In this document: one piece after another, positions 32,829 to 44,700 of the stretch
Numbering within the stretch: the first letter of the stretch is position 1
Layout: every line of letters begins with the position of its first letter
From: Exophiala sp. HKRS030
Taxonomy: Eukaryota > Ascomycota > Eurotiomycetes > Chaetothyriales > Herpotrichiellaceae
Direction of reading: 5' to 3'
Assembly: GCA_023897205.1 (NCBI GenBank)
Contig: JAHWDD010000006.1
Coordinates: forward strand, 1,922,001 to 1,986,000
DNA length: 64,000 nt
Notes under the pieces: model-generated
What the model saw: the letters and a program-made list of their open reading frames with translations, nothing else
Databases searched by the model: none
Told to the model about the DNA's origin: nothing
Made by a program: the position numbers and the translations under genes

Positions 32829-34056
32829 GGCTGATGGCTCGGTATGCTGGAGACTTGTTCTGGTCAATGGGTTCTTGAAGTCCTGTTCAAGTAAAAAGCA
32901 ATGATGTGCCAAGTCGAATGAATGTACAGCAGAAGAACCGAAGAAATCGCAACAGAGATAAAATACACGACCTGCGTGCAGAATGAGAAATGAACAGATT
33001 AATGCTTCACGTAGGTAGAGGGACTAGGGATGCATCTCGCTCCCAGCATGGAAACACGACAACATTTATATCTTCTCCAGGCCAGCGGTATTCGAATCTT
33101 AAGCATATGTTCATTGGCTGTCTATCCGTAGACAACGCGGACAGAGTGTGAGAGATGAGCGATATTCTCTTTGGCAATGGTCTTTGCATGACTCCTTTGC
33201 TTGGGGAGTCAGTTTCGTTACTGTTAGTGATGTTCTTTCTGAATGCGAAGGATTGGTCTTTAGCGAGGTTTTCTTGGGTTCGTGCTACGAGAGATACGAT
33301 ACATTTGGTGTTTCATGTCGCGGACGGCACGATATCGAATGTCGCCATTGGACAGCAATCAATCTGGAGCCTCGAGTATATCATGGTAGAGTTCCCGGAA
33401 GGATAACAAGATCACCGTTGTCTCTTTTGTTGGTTCTTCTCTTCGGATTGGACGACTACAATCGATGAGAGCGCGGCGCTAAGTCGATTGAAAACACCCT
33501 GGTTAGGGGTACGTAGGGCAGGGTACCCCCCAGAGTTCCGGGCGCTTAGATACGCGAGATAAGAGTGATAAGGGCGAAAAACGAGGCTAAAGGGGCCCAA
33601 CTCGTAGCCTGCAAGCCACATTTAAGCTTAAGTGGAAGAAGAAAAGGCGCCTAAATTGAATATCTGAAGGTGCCCGTAAGTCTAAGCCACAGTTCGGGGC
33701 ATATACGCCAGAGTACTGCAAATCCCATACGTCGATATTCTTGACCTTTCTTCCTCCAAGTAGCACGGGGATTGCAGATGTTCAGTACAGATCGACCTTG
33801 AGGATCATGGGCCATTTCAACTGCCGTGATCACCCACCGTTGCTGCGTCGCACCATTACATATCACTATCAAATCGTTTTGCTGCTGCGTTGTCATATGA
33901 CGCGGGGTTCATTGCCTTTAGCTGGAGCCCAGAGTCTGGCAATGTAAGACTTTTCTGGACATATTTACTCACCGACCATCACACATTCAAGAGGATGTTG
34001 ACTTTGCCTAGAAACGCCGAAACGACAAACATACAAACCTCATAATTTTCAACCTA
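32829..34056. other. Intergenic with hairpin-rich block
   Basis: No convincing gene. A 7-bp inverted repeat (GGGGTAC at 33506-33512 and GTACCCC at 33523-33529) and a HindIII-centred palindrome (TTAAGCTTAA at 33622-33631) lie in a block of unusual composition. Two ATG frames (33155-33406 plus, 33651-33896 minus) lack domains. Confidence 0.4.
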
Positions 34057-34950
34057 ATGGCTCCGTCGGATTTCTCTTCACAGACGTACTGGGAGAATCG
34101 CTTCCTCGCCAGACAAACCCCGTTCGAATGGCTTCTTGGAGTCGACGACACGACCGGTATTCTGGATCCGTTCATTCGCGACAATGTAGACCCTGAAAAA
34201 TCTGCTGCTATTCTACATATTGGCTGTGGGACTTCTGACCTGTCCTGGCGACTGAGGGACTATGTCAGTTGTCCCAAGCAGGTTCACAACGTAGACTTCT
34301 CTGTTGAAGCCGTCAATATTGGGAGACGCCGAGAAGAAGAGCTGTTGGCTGCCAGACAAGGCCGTGGTAATTCGAATGAAATGCCAGTCGAACCAGGACA
34401 GAGCCACATGCGCTGGACAGCAGTCGACCTTCTGTCAATGCCGAGAGTGCGATCACTTCTGGACCATGACAGCAAACTCTACGATGTGATCGTCGACAAA
34501 AGCACGAGTGACGCCGTTGCTTGTGGAGGCTACATCACCATGCTATCAATACGGAAAGGTAGTGGCGTTGGTGGTGACTTTGGCGAAAACTCCTGGCCGG
34601 TGTCGGTGCATCCGGTGGAAGTTCTTGCTCTTAACCTTGCCGCTGTCACGGCTGTTGGATGTCGTTGGGTTTCCATATCCTACTCCGGATCCCGCTTCTG
34701 GTTCGTGGAACGCAATGAGGGTGATCCCGTCAAAGCCACTGCCATACGAACTACTGGAACAATCCCGCCCCAAAGCGATGGCAGTCACTACATCGCTCCA
34801 TATATCTTTTGGCGTCTGGAGAAAAAGGAACAGATAGAGCTGCCTGAACCAGGCTTCGGAGGCTCGGCAGACAACGTTCATCGCCCACAAGTATATCACT
34901 GGCTGTACGTTCTAGTAAGAACTGATGTGCCATTTGTATCTGACCCCTGA
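34057..34950 (+). CDS. SAM-dependent methyltransferase (METTL13/EEF1AKMT4-like)
   Basis: Single exon, 297 residues. It opens with YWENRF at residues 11-16, a hallmark of the METTL13/EEF1AKMT4 group, then motif I ILHIGCGTSDLS (SAM-binding GxGxS/T), a motif II acidic turn (VHNVDFSVEAV) and a catalytic-region YDVIVDKSTSDAV matching the D-K-x-x-x-D pattern of this group. The C-terminal half holds beta-strands ending in VYHWLYVLVRTD. Members methylate lysines on translation elongation factor eEF1A; yeast See1/Efm4 are relatives. The target here is inferred from family only. Confidence 0.85.
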   Translation: MAPSDFSSQTYWENRFLARQTPFEWLLGVDDTTGILDPFIRDNVDPEKSAAILHIGCGTSDLSWRLRDYVSCPKQVHNVDFSVEAVNIGRRREEELLAARQGRGNSNEMPVEPGQSHMRWTAVDLLSMPRVRSLLDHDSKLYDVIVDKSTSDAVACGGYITMLSIRKGSGVGGDFGENSWPVSVHPVEVLALNLAAVTAVGCRWVSISYSGSRFWFVERNEGDPVKATAIRTTGTIPPQSDGSHYIAPYIFWRLEKKEQIELPEPGFGGSADNVHRPQVYHWLYVLVRTDVPFVSDP

Positions 34951-35696
34951 TATCGACCTCATCGTCGGATAATATTCTCCCACACTGGAGATATGTAGAC
35001 TGTCATCCATGCCATTGGGATGGAATGACGACGGTTATCGCCAGCATGGATTTCACTGGCTCGGTCGTTATTTCTGGTGAGAAACGATGCGCCATCCGGG
35101 ACGGATCTTTCGAACACGGCACTGCTGTCGCTGCCTTCCCTTACAAGATATGAGATACATAGGCCATGATCCCGTTCTGCTTGAGCACATCGCCACATAG
35201 ACAGATGAAAGCAACAACGAAACCCTCCAATAGGCCGATTGAAACCCACGACAGACACAATGTCATGACGCGGCTACCTCGGCCAGACGACAGCACTCTC
35301 AATAGATCATCGCAACAACACGTTCACATATTCAAGGACAAGGATCCTTTCTGATAATTCAAGGGCTCAGTACACGGTAACAAATAGGATCGTCATCATG
35401 GTCTGCCACTCTCTCCCCTGCATGTTGACAATGACATTGATGGACTCCTCGGCCTTTCAGTTTCCGACTTCCGACAACCAACGTTGCCCCAAACTTCAAA
35501 CCAGACAATTGTTCCGTCCCTTCATCAGCCCCAATGATGGTGGCTTCCCTGAAGGAACTGAACCAGCAGCCTCAAACAGGACCCAGATTGAAGATGTACA
35601 TGTACATGCTCCCCGTACAACGGAGTAACTTGCCACATGGTCTGCCGAAATTATCCATATTGTCCAACATTCCCAGCCAGTTCTCCTTCAACTCGA
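34951..35696. other. Convergent spacer
   Basis: 3' ends of the methyltransferase (plus) and of the small gene at 35697 (minus). No gene recognised. Confidence 0.45.
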
Positions 35697-35879
35697 TCAG
35701 TACAAGCCTATCGTGATATCACCGCGAACCCTGGCTGTGAGATGAACTTCGGCCTCGAGGTCAAGTTTGAGACCAAGCATCAATGCGGCAGGCTTGAGGT
35801 TTCCGTTCTCGTCCGTCGCGCCTTTGAGGAGGCTACCTACAATAGCCAGAAGGAAAAAAAAGGGTCAGTAAACTGGCCT

Positions 35880-35923
<44 letters not shown>

Positions 35924-36208
35924 GGAAGACAGGAAGACAGGAAAAAGCTTCGCACACAACACATACCTGCAGGTTGGCTGAGAGAGTCTGACGTGGGTGG
36001 AAGAGGTAGTGCTGTCGTTGTGGCTCCGTTGGTCGTGGCCAACGCTTTTCGCTTGCCCGCGGCTTGTCCGTCGTCGCTACCGCTCGAGTAGCCAGTGTCG
36101 GCGTTTTTGCCGTATGCGGGACTGTACACAGAGTGTCATGGTCAATCATACGATACTCATACCTCGGGAAGATGATGAAAGGTCTCTCGCTTACGTGGCA
36201 GCAGACAT
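35697..36208 (-). CDS. Small conserved-looking fungal protein, three exons (102 aa)
   Basis: Exons complement(35697..35836, 35967..36121, 36195..36208). The first is only 14 nt (MSAA plus two bases), joined across GTAAGC...TGTACAG. The protein starts MSAATPAYGKNADTGYSSG, has a Lys/Ala/Thr-rich linker and ends with a compact segment KPAALMLGLKLDLEAEVHL followed by TARVRGDITIGLY. All joins keep phase and each uses GT-AG. The second intron (130 nt) contains a (CA)19 microsatellite. The amphipathic C-terminus looks like the conserved part; no name or function can be given with confidence. Confidence 0.7.
35883..35921. repeat. (AC)19 microsatellite
   Basis: Uninterrupted AC dinucleotide run inside the second intron of the small gene at 35697-36208. 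On the transcribed strand it is a TG/GT run about 40 nt after the donor. Confidence 0.95.
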
Positions 36209-37159
36209 GTTGATGGTGGGGTTGTTGAGTGTTGAATCTGAGTGTGAAGGGTTTGTCCGTGTGTGCGTATGAGGAGGTTGCGATTAGAGTAGTTGGCTTC
36301 AGCTGATATGATGGTGGCTGTTGAGGAATATCAAAAGGATATGATTAATTATTGATTTTTCTTCGGCACGTTCCAGACGACTCGAAGGCTTCTGGTTTGG
36401 GTGATTATGTTGTTGTGTTGTTGTTGAATGGAAGAATGGAAGATTGAGACTCTCTGGAGAGAGATTTGTGCTTCTTTTATGTTCGTGTCCTTTGGTATCT
36501 CTTACTCGGTGGTCTCTGCAGAGTTCCTAAACATTCCAGGGGAAGTGAAGATACATTGTAAAGCGGAGACGGGGGGGGTGTGGTGGTTCGGTCTGGAGCA
36601 TCGCTTCATAAGCGCAGTATCCGTTGCACGAAGCCTACTATCCCTTGTTTTCATTGACAGTACCCAAGATCCAGGACGTATAGTAGGTTGCTTCTACAGT
36701 ATTACAATACCGAGGATCGAGTGTGTCTGCTGATGTCCAGATGACCCCGCAAGGCTGTAGAGGATGGAACATTTCGCCCGTCGCAAGGCCATTGTAGGGG
36801 GTCAATTCGCAGTGTGAAACACCACCAGCCATCGTTTCACAGTGTAGCCGAGATCTGACCACCTTTTCGGTATTCTTTGGGGACCATGACGGGCGTGGCG
36901 TGACCTAGATTCCCGTTTCTGCATTGCTGATTCTGAGTGATTCACAGAGCGAGCGCGCGAAGTACTCCGTGTCGTTTTCAGCGTCAGTAGATATGCTTCA
37001 CCGTCGCCAGTGTAAATAGATCGAGGGAGTGGTCAAATCACTCAGGTACGCACACAACTCTTCCTTCACGTTCTGAACAATGTGACACCCAAATTAAAAA
37101 ACCAAATCCTCATCATATCATGTACCATCACTTCTCAGGTCAAAGACAACGATCGCCTC
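36209..37159. other. Divergent intergenic region
   Basis: Promoters of the small minus-strand gene and of the putative plus-strand gene at 37160. A possible 5' UTR intron (GTACGC at about 37047 to TTCTCAG at 37138) precedes the latter. Confidence 0.35.
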
Positions 37160-37516
37160 ATGGGCCAGGTCGAGATGATGATGCGGTCGTCTTCTCCACG
37201 AGATCATGCGCAACAGTCTAGTAGCTTGATCCGTGATGGCTCTTTGATATCACCGCTGCGTCGTCCCACATCACCGTCACCGAGCTCAACTGACAACGTT
37301 CCGCCTGCACTCTCACACGCCATTCACCAGACAGAGGCTCTTGCGGCGCAAGTAGATCCTGCACTCCCATGGGAAGACCAGGTTTACTCTGTACATTATA
37401 GATTATTAATCAGTCATTGATACCAACTCTCAACCCAGTGAGGCTCCTCTGACAGGGTCACTTTGTCTTACTCCTAGGAGATGGATACATATCGAGCTCG
37501 TATCTTCGCTCAGTGA
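37160..37516 (+). CDS. Putative small spliced gene (86 aa)
   Basis: Exons 37160..37381 and 37478..37516. The first reads MGQVEMMMRSSSPRDHAQQ and continues Ser/Pro-rich to HQTEALAAQVDPALPWEDQ; the 96-nt intron (GTTTAC...CTCCTAG) joins at a codon boundary to EMDTYRARIFAQ and stop. The in-phase join to a short, protein-like last exon is the main support. A CAG acceptor at 37138 suggests an upstream non-coding or missed exon (KDNDRL precedes the ATG in frame). No domain recognised; the start could lie further upstream. Confidence 0.4.
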
Positions 37517-37614
37517 GCTGCTATCCCTCAAGCTCTTTTTTTTCGAGTTCGGCTGCCTTTGCCTTGCGCCCGTTTTTTGGTCTTGATGTTGTTCTTGTTG
37601 TTATTGTCTTCGGA

Positions 37615-38464
37615 TCAGATCACTGGATCCTTCTTCTTCAACAATCTCTTTTCTTTCCTCCATAATTCAATCTCCAACACTCGTGTACTACGGTTCAAGA
37701 CCTCGGACTTGAGCCCGTCATCATCACGGTCAAAATATATCGCCCAGACATGAGGTTCTTCTTCCACGGCCACAAAACCTTCCCAACCTTGTAAAGTCAT
37801 TCTCCTATCCTGCCTGGTACAATCAAAGGGTCCCGTGATGTTGGGCTGAGCGTCAACCCGTAGACCGTATTTGACTTCGTAAGTCTTTCCGTCAACATAT
37901 ACCCAGTTCAATATGGGCGGGTCATCAGAAATAGTCGACACGAGACCCTCGTAGTTTGTGTCCGGGTACGGGAGATAATAACCTGCAAACGGATGACCAC
38001 CATGATGCTTTTTGTCCATTTTGTCATGAGCAGCAGTGTCATGCAACAACTTTTCGTCCTCATCACCATCATCGTCATCATCGTCACCAACATAACCTTC
38101 GTTTTTGCGATTTTCTTGATCCAGATTGTGGTGATCCCCGGAGACCGTATCAATGTAAAGCTGTATGATTGTTATCAATGGGTCAATCTGAGGATCTCCC
38201 GTAAAAGAAGATCCTTCCTGCTTTCGCAAAAAATAATCTTGTTACACGACGGTCTGAAAAACTCACCTTGTTATTTCGTAGGACCACTCTACGACCGTCA
38301 ATCTCTCGGGACCTACTCGACGCTTTGACGCACGTCGCGATCAAATTACATCTCCTCGCCCGGTGTTCTTCTCTCTTGTCTTTACTCTGTCCTTGTCTTA
38401 TCGCCTCTGACGTTGCCAACATGGCAGGACAAGTTACCAAAGCAACAATCATGGGAAGTACCAT
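37615..38464 (-). CDS. Secreted conserved fungal protein of unknown function (266 aa)
   Basis: Two exons, complement(37615..38217, 38267..38464), joined in phase over a 49-nt intron (GTGAGT...AAAGCAG). The first exon supplies a signal-peptide-like start (MVLPMIVALVTCPAMLATSEA) and a segment ending REIDGRRVVLRNNK. The second has an Asp-rich insert (EGYVGDDDDDDGDEDE) and then the conserved core: GYYLPYPDTNYEG, LNWVYVDGKTYEVKYG, GPFDCTRQDRRMTLQGWEG and HVWAIYFDRDDDGL, a pattern I know from uncharacterised proteins across filamentous ascomycetes. Catalytic residues are not apparent. Secretion is inferred from the N-terminus; function unknown. Confidence 0.75.
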
Positions 38465-39630
38465 TTTGTTTTTGTTTCTTTTTTTTCCCTTGAAACAAAC
38501 AAATGCGATGCTTCGTCTTTTCTTTTGCTTTCTAGAATTGGTCTTTTTTTTTCTGTACAACTATCTGGTATTCTGGACCCAGAGAGTCAAAAAGAGCCAA
38601 GTCTTGCCGAAAATGGTTTGTTCGTGGATCGCGAGGCTGGCTTACCCCTTTTTCATTAATGTCCGCACGGACATTGGCGTCAGCCACAACTACGTTATCG
38701 TTTGGTGGCCTGTTGTCAACAAACATGCCCAACCCAGTTGGCACCATAGGTTCTCTTTGTACTGTATGGAGTTATCAGCATCGAAAGAAACGGGTCACGC
38801 CACCTTTATGTTGTCGGAAAATGGCCTGGTCTTCTAGGCGACCTAGTCTGAAACAATGGTTGGTGGTGATGCTTATTTCGTTTCACTTTTTGCTCTTCGC
38901 TTCAGATCTCGCCTTTTTCATGTCGATTCACGTCGAATCTTGTATCGGATACCACTATGGATCTCTGGTGTGGCTAGACTCGTGGTAGGATTTCATTCCT
39001 GGGTGAAGACAATCATCTGATTCCGCTCGGCTGGGTTTGAGTCCAGGGATGGGAGAGAATACCATATGTAACTAAGACTTCCAGTTGTTTCTCTGGGTTC
39101 CAAGTACGAATCTAGGAGGGAATCTTTATGTACATCTCAAGAGAGGTTGTGTGTTGAGAGTTGATCACAGAAAGAGAAAGAGGAATCTATGACGGGTATG
39201 AGTGAGTAACCTGCAGGAGTTCTTCCACATAGTTATTCCCGGTATAGAGCAATCGCCACCTGTCAATGAAAGACATTTTCGCGCACCGCATAGAGTCCTC
39301 GCAGTATCTCATTCGATAATAAAATACAGATTCTCAAAAGAAGGGCCGTGAGAGTCTTACTGAGAGTATAATAGTACAATTTTCCTAGGGACTCTCAAGT
39401 CTTTAGATGAATGCCGCTTTTTCTTTGAATAGAAACCTCGCTAATAACAAAACTTGAGGCTCTCTTTCTCCATCTCTTCTGCATATGATATAATTCGCAT
39501 GGTATGTTGAGAGAAGAAGAGAATAGCCCCCCTACATTTGAATTTTGGAATATTGAAAGGAGTGTGTCACCACATAACCCGTCGTATCCCCTTGAAACTC
39601 GCACCAGGCAGTACCTTGCCACTAATATAG
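38465..39630. other. Intergenic, no gene recognised
   Basis: T-rich 5' region of the secreted gene and 3' region of the next minus-strand gene. No convincing frame. Confidence 0.45.
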
Positions 39631-41052
39631 TCAGTGACACAAGGCTCCGACGTCGATAGTTGTGGCCGTTGTTCGTATCAATGAATCTCCAAGTCTGTAC
39701 TGGCTCTCCCTGAAGTAGCGATTCATGGCTCCCATGTTGATTGGATTTCTCAAATGCGTTGACGTTGATGACATTGTCGACGTGCTCGACAGCGATATGC
39801 CAGAGTCGACTGTTCGTGACGAGATGTCAGAGAACACTGATATTGAACTATCGCGGGATCTCGTTGTCGATTTCGAGACTTCGGCATTGTCAGTGTCATT
39901 GTCGTTTTGGTAATCTTGATCATGTTCATGGTGGAAGCACTTGGCCGCGGTCATTGTTGATGTGTCGGGGATTGCACGCTGATATGTCTCCTCCTCTGTC
40001 ACGATGGATTCCGTCTGGACGCATGCGTGGGTATACAAGGGCCGTCTGCGAACGGGTGACCGCAGCGTCCGGCTCTGCTCGGTATTTTGAGGTTGAGCTT
40101 CAGGCCACGTCGTCATGTTTCGTTGGCTGTCGTGGCTTCTGTTACGCTCATGAGAGCCCTTGAGGGACAAGATACCTGTAATTGCAATACTTCGTGGTCT
40201 CAGCTTCTTACGGCCCTGCAGCTGTCTTCGTTGAGCGGAAATGCCGAGGTCGTTATTTGGTACTGTCGAAGTGGTGGGGGCTTCGGGGTGTGAGAATGAG
40301 AACGTATGTGACTTTCTGCGAAGTTGTACTATTGCCGTTGATGCGGCACACGATGTCGAGGTTGAAGGTACGATCTCATCTCGACTGGTACCTGCACCTG
40401 CGCAGATGGAAAGGCGGGGGTCTCGAAGTCCGGTGTTGATGTGGGAAATTCGATCGTACTTGTCAAAGGCGAAGAACTCGTCATTATGACCTAGAGATAC
40501 CTGTAGCGTGTCTAGGTCTCTTTTGGTCCCGTCGGAGGGAAACAACCAACGTTCGAGCGCTAGCGGGAGACCGTGTCTTTCTACACAAAAACAATGCAAT
40601 ATGTCAGTATACGAGTACACAAAGGGACCAGAGAGACCACAGTGGATTAGACGATAGGAAGAAACAAGCAATCCGAGTATCTCAAACGAATCATGAGCAA
40701 GGAAGAGATTGGATAGTAGGAAAAAGGCATAGAGAGGTGTGTGTCGTGGAAAGATGGGGACCTGACCTTGTCGATATTGACCTTGGCTGTCTTGCCAGCA
40801 AATGTAGTATCTGTCAAAAGCACCGAGCGCATACACTATGATCTTGTCCTCTCTTTCCAAACGTCCCAGGAGGTTGTGCAGTCGTATGTCTGATTTGGCG
40901 CTCGCCGGTCTAGAGAACTTGTTCGTAAATCTGTCATCATTTTGGATAGGGTCAGCGTTGTCATGCTTTGCCTTGGGAATGCCTCTCTGCGGATTATGCT
41001 TCTTGTTGGACATCTTGGGGCGTGGAAGGTCATCTAGAGGCACTGAGGGCAT
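39631..41052 (-). CDS. Unnamed conserved fungal protein, low-complexity C-terminus (411 aa spliced)
   Basis: Exons complement(39631..40580, 40767..41052). The N-terminal core reads LERE-DKIIVYALGAFDRYY-CWQ, and after a 186-nt intron (GTCAGG...TACTGAC...GTGTAG) continues with HGLPLALERWLFPSDG, DLDTLQVSLGHNDEFFAFD and KYDR. This block recurs in uncharacterised ascomycete proteins, which supports the join. The remaining 250 residues are Ser/Thr/Arg-rich, apparently disordered, with many SR/RS and ST runs. The intron is frame-neutral and stop-free, so the unspliced frame gives 473 residues. No enzymatic motif or membrane helix in the spliced product; function unknown. Confidence 0.7.
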   Translation of the reverse strand: MPSVPLDDLPRPKMSNKKHNPQRGIPKAKHDNADPIQNDDRFTNKFSRPASAKSDIRLHNLLGRLEREDKIIVYALGAFDRYYICWQDSQGQYRQGQVPIFPRHTPLYAFFLLSNLFLAHDSFEILGLLVSSYRLIHCGLSGPFVYSYTDILHCFCVERHGLPLALERWLFPSDGTKRDLDTLQVSLGHNDEFFAFDKYDRISHINTGLRDPRLSICAGAGTSRDEIVPSTSTSCAASTAIVQLRRKSHTFSFSHPEAPTTSTVPNNDLGISAQRRQLQGRKKLRPRSIAITGILSLKGSHERNRSHDSQRNMTTWPEAQPQNTEQSRTLRSPVRRRPLYTHACVQTESIVTEEETYQRAIPDTSTMTAAKCFHHEHDQDYQNDNDTDNAEVSKSTTRSRDSSISVFSDISSRTVDSGISLSSTSTMSSTSTHLRNPINMGAMNRYFRESQYRLGDSLIRTTATTIDVGALCH

Positions 41053-41702
41053 TTGTGGACAGCCGCGACATACCTATCGTCATACTCCAAATGGGTGCTT
41101 GATGGAGGGGTTGGGTATGTCGATAGCATGGCCATTGATCCGTACTATGTCATGACCGATGTTGACTGCGTAAGGCCCTTCTTGATGTATCTGTCAGAAT
41201 CGTCCTGAGGAGTAAGGTCGAATAACAGCCAATCCGTCAATCTGTCTGTCTGTATGTGTGTTTGGCGTGTCGATTCGCAGAAGCAATGATTGAAGCAATG
41301 TGCGCAGAGTCTTGAGCGCAAAGCTCTAGCTCAAGAACCCTGCAGGATCGTCATCATGCTGAAAATGCATGGTCTTCATGCTTCTGGATATTGTGGGCCA
41401 TTTCTGTACTGGAACCAAGTCCCCCTTTCTCCAGGTCAGACCACTCGGCATATGACAGGTTGTTATGAAGCATAGAATGTCGCAGTTCGATTCCAACAAA
41501 AGACAACCTCCTACACGCACCATACAGTACCAGAACATTGGACGAGGCTGAAGTAGTTGATCCTCATACGGAGCAGCTGCCCTTAAGGTGGAACCCAGAG
41601 GACGATTTGTTTTAGTTCTTTTATTCTTATTCGCTCAGCTTAGGCCCTTCAGTTCTCCCGTAAGTTAGGACAAAATATCAAAGCATTCATATCATCACCC
41701 CA
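41053..41702. other. Intergenic between two minus-strand genes
   Basis: No gene recognised. Promoter of the 39631-41052 gene and 3' region of the DUF3433 gene. Confidence 0.5.
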
Positions 41703-44700
41703 TCATCTCATGTACATATCTCGACCTCTGCACTGGTATGGGTATTCATACTGTTCCAAAGATCCCTCATCTTCATAATAATCAATTACAAATCTTCTCA
41801 TGTCACGATGTTCCCACCAGCCCATACGGAACTTCATTGCTTCAAAAATGCCGAGCTGCTTCAGCTCTTTGTCGCTCGACCATTCACTACCAGGCGGGAT
41901 GGCTGCCAGGATTCGACTACTCGCCAACAGACTTGCTACAGATGCGATGCTGTACGGATTCTTCGGCATGACTTTGTGTGTGTCGACAAATAACATGCTG
42001 GATATGGCGCAGATGGCCATCGTGGCAAAGATGGCTTGAAGAACACGCGTCGCAATCATGTTCTGCTTGATTCGTGGCTGTGTCGGATTGAGGAATGTCG
42101 CTGCGACGGGAGCCTGGCCGGGATCGTCACCGGTGGGCTTTGTGTTGGGCTCAGTTGCGTACGTGTTGATTAGTTGTGCCACGACAGTTCCGTAAAGACG
42201 AGACATCTCTCTGTTCAGTACTGATGCATTCATTAACTCCGGAGCAGACAGGTGTGTCAGATTCGAAAGCGTAGTGAGCCAGTCGAGCAAAACCCCCTGA
42301 CCGAGAAGAATCGCCTGTAGCTCTACAAGGCTGGGAAATACGTCGCCGCCCCGGCTTGAATTGAAGTAACCGTCGTACAAGATAGTCTCGGTGCCAAGAA
42401 CTGCCTGTGGTGGATTGTTGATGTCGAATTGCCATGAAGGATAGTCCAGCTGAACGTCGACATTGACAAGCTCAATGCGTGGGCGGCATTGCAGGGCCGT
42501 TGCTTTGGTAGTGTTGCCCTCGTCAATCTCGGCAAGCATGAATACAATAGTCGGGCAATCTGGCCTCGACGTGATGTCTACTGTACCCGGACTGGGGTTG
42601 TCCGCTGTCTGATTGTAGAAGTTAAAGTTATACGACGGCCGCTGGGTGTCATAGTTCTGGTACGCCAAAGCATCCGGATATCCACAATTATCTTCCCGAG
42701 AGCCAAACTGGAGCCCGTTGAAAGAGAATACATCAGAAGCAAAGGAGGAGGTACCAGTTGTGTGATTGCAGTTCAGGTTACCTTGCATCGCAGGTATGCG
42801 ACCTCGGACTTGTCGCCCACTCAAATTCGCGGTGGGCGACTTATCGGATTGCAAGTCAAAATGTGGGAACACAAAGCGGCCGTAGGTCCATTGAGGAAAC
42901 GAGAGATTGAAGTTCTCAATGAGACCACCAGTAAGAGCTTGCTGCCCAGTGTAAATGTTGATACCGGAAACACTTGCTCTCGTCTCGATCCCAGGGTACC
43001 AGTCTGGAGAGTAATATATGTCACTGGTTGCATCGCTGATGTTCCAACGACTTCGTTGTACCAGACTTATTGATTGACTAGTTGTTGTATTAATGGAGGT
43101 GAACAAGCTGGAGACTGTTATGGAGAGTGTCGGCGCAATAAGAACCGCAAGGGTAGACGATATGACGGCCCAGTGTTTTCGTCTTAGGGCGGATAAGAAT
43201 GCCAGAAGTGTGATTCGCCGATGATGGTTTTGGAAGATACTTCCTGCCGCATCAGCGTTTCCCTTACTCAGGAGGTGGTATTGTTGAGCTGTACGAGCGG
43301 TGAAGTCCAGCATGTCATAGATGGTTCGGACTACGAGCACAAAGAATGCAGGCACGTAGATGAAGGCGTAATGAGAAAAGCTTTCTGTGTCTGTGTTTGC
43401 CAGGCCGTCATGTTTGACTGAAAGTTGGTAGAGAAGCTCCAGAATGCCGATGTATATGATGGGAGATAAGATTATTAGGATGCGTAAAGGCCATTTCGCC
43501 GTTGCTGGTCGCCACCAAGCGACATCCCGACTGTTAGGCTGTAGCAACACCGCGCGGTGCTGCTCGATCACTGGATGCTCACATTCGATAGAAAAGTAGA
43601 ACTCTGAATCCCTTTCGGTGCGGAATTCGTAGCCACTTAGCAAATGCGCAATCTGTTCGACCTTGTACGTTCCGGAGTCACGAAGAACAGCATTGAACTT
43701 GTTGCTGCGCGCGAGGATCGTGCTCAGGCCGGCAATTGTCACCGGGTCCCGAGGACATACTTGCCGTATATCGGACCATATCAAGAAGGCCGAGACGAGA
43801 CAAATGAGTACTAGAATGATTTCAGTTGCAACAAATGACACCGTCCTGATCGAGAGCCGTGATTGCCGCGATGAAACGCTACCCTGAGCGACGGCATCCG
43901 ATGGCATCAAGATGTTGTCCTTTGCTGCCTGGGCCATCATCACGGGTATTGTGTTCTCGGCATGTTGAGCGAGATATGCTGGATCGAAAAACTGGGAATG
44001 ATCTCCATCCCAGCCAGGGTCGATTAAGTAAGCCGTGTTCAATTCGCCCCCGTTCCCATTATCGAAAGCCTTGTAAGCGCGCAAGAACAATCTCTGGGCA
44101 ATATTATCATCAACGGTCGTTATATTGGTGGGATCCCCGAGTTCAATCTGCACCTCTGTGTTGGACGTGGTCAATCCTGGCGGGAACATCACTCTTCCAT
44201 AGTAAGCCCTATAGGAAGGTTTGCAAATGAGAGGTTGGAAATCGACAGTATCGAATGTTGGATTTATCAGGATTGTGCGATTACCGCCGGGTTTGCGATT
44301 ACCACCGTACATCATGAGTCGCCAGTCGTAGGAGTATCGGTCGGGCACAGTGTCCACGTCCAGGAGAATCAACGCGTCCTGGTCTCGACAGGAACAACAT
44401 CCCGGGCTGTTCCAAAGAAAGTAACCATCACCCTCCTGCGTAAAGTTCATGTTCATCCACCAACTGGCATTCTTGCATGTGGGGCTTTCGATTTGCATGG
44501 TGTCGTTCCAGGTATTTCCGGGGCTGCCGGGGTTGTATGGAGACAGTTGCGCGGTTTCGCAGGTCATATTGAGCGACAAGACCTTTAGGTCGACGGTAGA
44601 CGTCATATTGGTAGAGGGGTCGTTATTGACAGTCTCGTAAACAAGGTTGTGTTGGGTCCCTATTGGGCTCGACAGGTTTTGGGAGATGATGCCTACACTG

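Noticed and set aside
33155..33896. ATG frames of about 80 codons on both strands
   Set aside because: Isolated, no domain, no splice partners.
36428..36733. 101-codon plus-strand frame with hydrophobic start
   Set aside because: Could mimic a secreted peptide, but there is no conserved pattern and it overlaps the promoter region of a better supported gene.
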